Assembly: GCF_033568475.1 (NCBI RefSeq)
Contig: NC_133123.1
Coordinates: forward strand, 3,968,001-4,032,000
Direction: 5' to 3'
Source: Henckelia pumila
Taxonomy: Eukaryota; Streptophyta; Magnoliopsida; Lamiales; Gesneriaceae
DNA: 64,000 nucleotides
Below the pieces are notes generated by a model, which saw nothing but the letters and a program-made list of their open reading frames with translations, ran no database searches and had not been told where the DNA came from. A program made the translations under genes and the position numbers. Shown here piece by piece: positions 58,640 to 64,000 of the stretch (within the stretch, counting starts at the first letter, position 1; each line of letters starts with the position of its first letter).

Positions 58640-58860
58640 CGCATATTGCGGTTGTCGTGACTCGGACATAGAAAACCGGAAATCCGGTTCGGGAGGAAAC
58701 CGACCCGGTTATCCCGCGAGAGTTGATGTTACATGCATGCCCTGTACTACGGGCACTGTTTCTTCACACGGAGGCAGCCATTAAAATGGCTTCGTTTCCC
58801 GGTAACATAAAAACTGGCCACCTTTAACGGATTTCAGGACTTGTAACGGTTTTCACCATC
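58640..58860. promoter_or_regulatory. GC-richer patch with CGGTT/AACCG palindrome about 1 kb upstream of GH3
   Basis: A perfect-arm palindrome AACCGG-AAAT-CCGGTT lies at 58674-58689. Further CCGGTT/AACGG copies follow (near 58715, 58828 and 58855), matching MYB-type CNGTT cores. TGTCG and CGGACA (58644-58668), possible ARF half sites, lie beside it. It stands out from the AT-rich surroundings. Regulatory function is inference. Confidence 0.35.
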
Positions 58861-61800
58861 AATTTCTCGTGCGTTTGCAAGCTAGGCTACAGCTGGACAC
58901 CGTTCTTGACAACTGTAATTCATATAATTCTTTTTTTTTTTTTTTTATCGAACTCGAAATCTCGTTTCAAATTTACGACGTTTCGTGTCGAAATGGACTC
59001 GCAAAAACTATCTTCATAAATTTAAGACAAATGATCAACTAAAATATATATATTCAATGTGTGACAGCTTGTATTAATGCATAAAAATATTGTACAAGAA
59101 AGTATGAAAATGAGAAAAAAGGACACATGTATATGAGGGGGGGAATTAAAAAGATGGAAGACGAAATCGCATGAACAACTTTCCTTATATTGTGTTCAAA
59201 GCAATACGTTTGTATGCATATATAATTCCAATATCGTCAAAAAATTCAACCTATTGCATCACTAGATATTATCTTTCCCACCATAATGAACTTCAATAAT
59301 GTCAAAGGAAAAAAAAATAAAAAATTCGAGAAGAGACACACTTCAATTCAATGATTTTATTATTATTAAAGTACGTGGTTTTAACTGAATTTACTATGGT
59401 TTCGATTACTTCAAAAACAACTTTATTTATTGTCATATAATTACAATATTTTCTGAACTAATCAGGGGATATTATAAATGATATATAATTCTATTTTATT
59501 TTATTTTTTTTACTAAAACACAAATTCGGAAGTACATTTTTCAGAAGATGGGTTGGAAATAAGGAAAGGTAAAAATAAGCCATCATATATAGAAAGAAAT
59601 TCAACGCAGCAGTCATCACTTGTACATATTATTGTACCCCAAAACCAAAAGCTTGCTGTTGTCAACAAACTTTGCGCCAATTATTGGTGCAACATATACA
59701 GATACATGCATGTTGAGCACTAATATTAATTTTTAAAATAATTAATAAATAACATTACAATATATACTTCTACTTTTACTCGGGCAAAACTAGATCAACA
59801 CATGTGTTCTATGAATATTTACTTTTACTCTTTTTAATTATTTTGATCTCTAGCTAATTGTTTGGTTTTTACATATTCTAATCAAGAATCATCATATAGG
59901 ACATCTTTTGCGGGGAGTTTAAGGTAAGCAAAGCTAAAAATATAGCAAAAATGGAAAGTCAATGCAAAACAAAATATCTTGAATTCAGACAACATGACAT
60001 ATCTTAATATATCATTAAAATAACGTTTTGTAATTAAGGGTAAATCCCTCAAATTCTGGTTCCGGAGTTCTAGACTGTGCGACGTGACGCCATGCACGCG
60101 TCATACTCGACCGGCTTGGACTCCACCTGTCCTCGTTTTGTGTTAACAATCCGATACAAAGTAAAGTTTTTCTTTTTTTCTTCCTTTAAAAAAAATGTCT
60201 CTCTTTTTTTCTTCGTTGGGTTTTTGAGTTGGAAGAAGTAAAATAAATTATTAACTTCTTGTTTCCCGTAACGCCGTACGGCAAAAGGTTTTGACTCGTC
60301 AACATTTGGTAGAGGACAAAATTTCAGCATAAGGAGGATTAAAAAAATAAACCATAGTATAATTGCATGACCTAATTCATTCATACAAATTAAACCACAC
60401 GAACTTAATTAATTCACAACGAAAGCATTTATTATTCAGCTACTTGTTCCACATCTTCTCTACATTACTTACGCTTACATACCCAAAAAAATTATGTACG
60501 AGTTCAAATTTTGAGTATGACTCAAATATCATATTAATTCAACATGTATAATTTTTAGACCGATTTAATTTGGACTGTGAGGACTGAGGAGTGGCCGGTG
60601 CACCAATTATTATATGTACAGTAGAAGCAAGTGGGAAGCATTGTGCTTGATGCGGATATCTATATACATATATTAATTAATTAATTAATTAAATTTTGTG
60701 TGAGGATTTCTTGGAATGTTTACTGTGAAATATATAAATGTTGCTTTTGTTGTGGGAGACAATTACAGTCTTGCAAATCTTTGACTGTTTCATTTTCACT
60801 TTTGCGTATATCTTTGAATTCTATTTGCATGCCCACCAAGCCATCAAATATAGTAACAACACAACCGGCGGCCTACAAATTAAAAATATATATATATTTT
60901 TGTATTAACAATCAAATAAATTAGATATATGTGCGTAACCCAAATGAAAAATTCGAGCTTCCCAAGTAAGGTCGAATTAATCATGTTTGATAAATTATTA
61001 TTTTTTTATTTTTAAAAAAGAAATTAATTGAAGATGGTGGTGGGCGAGCAGTAAAATATGAAAGGAGGTATATATTAATTAGTTTACAAAATCCCATGCA
61101 TGGACGTAGCTGAAATCAATGCGGTCAATTACTAATTTATCCACCATGCTTTATGAATACTCTACGTCAAACCGCCCTTCGTCGGGCCCTGAGCTGCTTC
61201 AACGTTCGCATTTAATTAAACTCAGATTAAAATGTTTTATTTTTATTTTTACCCACTTATGTTTTCTGATCATCAACTGGCCGGATAAGAATTAGTTCTT
61301 CATTCCTAATATATATTAGTAATTAGAACAATATTTTTCATACATATTTATTTGTTTCATTATTCGATTTGCAAGAACAAGCAACATGACTAGCATCTAA
61401 CTAATTAACAAGTCTCTTAACAAGTTTATCCAGGGGCGTAGCCAAAAGTTTTTCATTAGATGGGCAAATTTTTTCTCGACAAAGTCTTGATAATTCATAT
61501 CTCTTAAAAAGATTGTTTTATGATTGCTATAAAATAGATAATGGCACTGAGAAAAATTATCATAATATTAATCATGATGCTAATAAAATTACATATCTGT
61601 AAAAAAAAAATATATAAAGAATTTTGCGGAATTAAAAGATTACTTATATTCAATTTAAATCCTCAACTAGTGGTGGATGTTTTACTTTTGGTTTACAAAT
61701 CAAAACATATTTTTTAAATCAAATTTGAAAACAGTATAAACCCTTTTTTTTTTTTTTCCTAAAAAACTTTGAAAAATATAATCAATTCGCAAAATAAAAT

Positions 61801-63079
61801 GCAAAAAATTAGAAATATTATTTTTTGTTCATTCCGATTATTAGCTCATATGATCAGCTACAAGACCATAAAATTACATGGTTTTATTTCAGCAATGTGA
61901 AAATTTTAAGCTAAACAAAGACCCTCATATATATTGCAAGCACTTAACACAAAATTCATGCAAACCTTTTATTGAGCACTTTTCAATCATTCAACGCATA
62001 ACAAATGTTCACATCAAAATGAAACTCCCTTCAAACCAGCGAAAACCACGTACAAGACAAAAAAAGCTATAAAATCAAATATCATTATCAAGTCTGGCCA
62101 ATTCGAAATTGCAAAAACTATATTATTAAAAGTATGCACGAAAATGAAACACATCACTAAGTGAAGGGATCGGATAAGGTGAAAAATAACTAAAAAATTA
62201 GTAACATGTTTGTTGTTAACTTAGAATTTTATAGTTCTTATTTGAATATTTTTTTATTTACATCCTTGTAAAAAAACACTAGATTTTTACAATGAACTTA
62301 TATAATGCTTAATTTTTCAGTGGGAGCACAAAATAAGCGATTTAACAATGTAAAAACTTAATAAATTAAAGCTATTCGCATTCATGATTGTGTGAGATAG
62401 CTAGAGATTGAATTTAATTGATTGGTAATGGTACACGTTCACACAAGATTTATTTATAATTTTCTAATTAGGCAGTGTTCACACAAAAAATTTTCTCCAC
62501 GAGGGAAAGGGAAAAGGAAAAGGAGTTTATTATCTATTTATAAATTAACAAAAAAAAAATCACAAGCCCCCATGAAACTAAAATCAAGTTGCTAGCCCCA
62601 TTGATCAATAAACCTAGCTACTTTTAAACATGTGATTAAATTAATATATAGACCCAAATTATCCGGTCCCTAAATTCCCAGTACAGCTAGGTATAATACT
62701 GCCAGAGCAATACAATTATTAAAGTAGTTTTAAAATTGAAAAAAGTTGCGATTAATCACCGTATGGGAAGACAAGATCTTGCCAAAATGTGACATATTGG
62801 GCGTAGCCATGATTAATGAATATAAGCCTAGGGTTTAATTGATGGCTATTAAGGTCCAAAATCCGAATAATTAATTTCAATAGCCAATAAATAATTATGT
62901 TATACGGTTCCCTTTTGTCACATGCAATCTTTTGCTTCAAATTATGATAGCACGAGAGGCTGTATCAAGTTGCACTTTCTTTCAAGATTCTGAGATTTTT
63001 TTTAATCGATGTACACTGTTATGAAACTTGGAGATCCAGAAGATATCTCATGTTGCAAAACCTTTTATATATATACAAA

Positions 63080-63083
<4 letters not shown>

Positions 63084-63140
<57 letters not shown>
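63084..63140 (+). repeat. AT microsatellite
   Basis: An uninterrupted TA repeat of almost 60 bases, preceded by a shorter one at about 63066. Confidence 0.9.
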
Positions 63141-63143
<3 letters not shown>

Positions 63144-64000
63144 ATTCTATAGTGAATCAGATGTAATATGTTCAATAATAAAAATTTTGTGACGATAACA
63201 CGCATATATGAAAAATATACAGTTTTATAGTAATTAATAATAATGCAAACTAACTCAATAAATCATGTGTTATCATAAAAATTTATTTAAATAATTTTAA
63301 ATTTAATATAGGCGTTTTAAAATTTTAATAAAAACTTTACCCGAAAAAAAATCTTAATAAAAACTTTTATTTTAAATAAGATGTTAGTAATACAATAAAC
63401 ACCAGCAGGTCAGTTTTTAGATTTATTTTTATTGCAACCAAGACCCGATCGACTCCCGAGCTTTAAAATATCTATAAATTCTTACAATTAAGATTTTTCG
63501 GTAGGAACTCTTGCCCTTCTTTTTCGTCTTTCAAACGTGATTTTTTTTTTTTTTTTTTTTTTTTGTATAGGTTAACATAGTATAACATGTTTTTGATGTA
63601 GATTTGCTCGGATCTGGAATTTTTGGTACATAATGTTAGAAATATTAAACCGTATCAAAAGTTTCAAAAACGGAAAAATGTTTTTTTTGTTCTTTTATGT
63701 TTTTCATTGCAATATTTGCTTTCTGTCTTATCAAATTTCAGTTTTAATTCGTTATTTTTGGATCTTTTGCCAATTTCTCATTTCTCCATTGCAACGTTGA
63801 TGTGTATCAATGCAGTACTGTTGATGACAATAATAAATGTAGTGTAACATCAATGCTTCTAATGAAAATGATTTAAATCGTAAAAAATCGAAAGAAATAA
63901 GATTAGAATTAAAATTTGTTACATAAAAGACCAAAATCACAAACGACAAAATTACAAGGCAAAAATTTAGTTTTCATTTTCAAAAGCTTATATTTTTCTA

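Larger units (their letters stand above)
57800..64000. other. Intergenic, upstream of GH3, no further gene recognised
   Basis: AT-rich. Features seen: a GC-richer patch at 58640-58860 (listed separately), auxin-response-type GAGACA at 59333-59338 and TGTCTC at 60196-60201, an AT microsatellite at 63084-63140 and a poly-T run at about 63541-63564. No open frame has a recognisable domain. Confidence 0.55.

Overview
This window is AT-rich, intron-containing nuclear DNA of a flowering plant, most likely a eudicot. The evidence is GT-AG introns, plant-specific families (GRAS, GH3, DUF538), plant Ty3/gypsy and Sirevirus-type Ty1/copia retrotransposons, and several MITEs. No prokaryotic, organellar, rRNA or tRNA sequence was recognised. 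The species cannot be named from the sequence alone.

Layout. 1-11744 is a nest of Ty3/gypsy elements. A minus-strand element (B) is interrupted at its integrase by a plus-strand element (A, 3' end at 2006) and within gag by a 2.7 kb solo LTR (C). Part of C plus the 5' end of B is then duplicated in tandem (about 2.25 kb), with a 60 bp inverted segment at the junction. 12050-12650 is a hAT-type MITE. 14610-16343 is an intronless GRAS transcription factor gene of the PAT1/SCL group. 17001-26198 is a Mutator-like long-TIR element with a perfect 9 bp target duplication, split by a complete 8.1 kb Sirevirus-like copia element (17272-25352) that has a perfect 5 bp target duplication.

The right part holds host genes: an organic cation/carnitine transporter of the OCT4 type (26689-28915, +, 2 exons) with an inverted-repeat element just upstream of its TATA box; a small plant-specific basic protein (29606-30131, -, 2 exons); mRNA cap guanine-N7 methyltransferase (35352-38878, +, 13 exons); a DUF538 protein (40250-40890, -, probably 2 exons); gluconokinase (47759-49213, +, 4 exons); and a GH3 indole-3-acetic acid-amido synthetase of the GH3.5/GH3.6 type (55445-57589, -, 3 exons). 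The exon models were built by hand; each keeps frame across all junctions and uses GT-AG introns.

The genes are ordinary housekeeping and hormone genes and do not form an operon-like system. The transporter and cap methyltransferase pair may be an ancient neighbourhood, since their Arabidopsis counterparts are, as I recall, adjacent. The most unusual structures are the junction-inverted tandem duplication beside a 19-base G tract, the MULE split by a copia element, and a dense cluster of ACGT/G-box motifs at 51.4-51.5 kb with no recognised gene beside it. The remaining gaps hold AT-rich sequence, MITEs, short tandem repeats and microsatellites.
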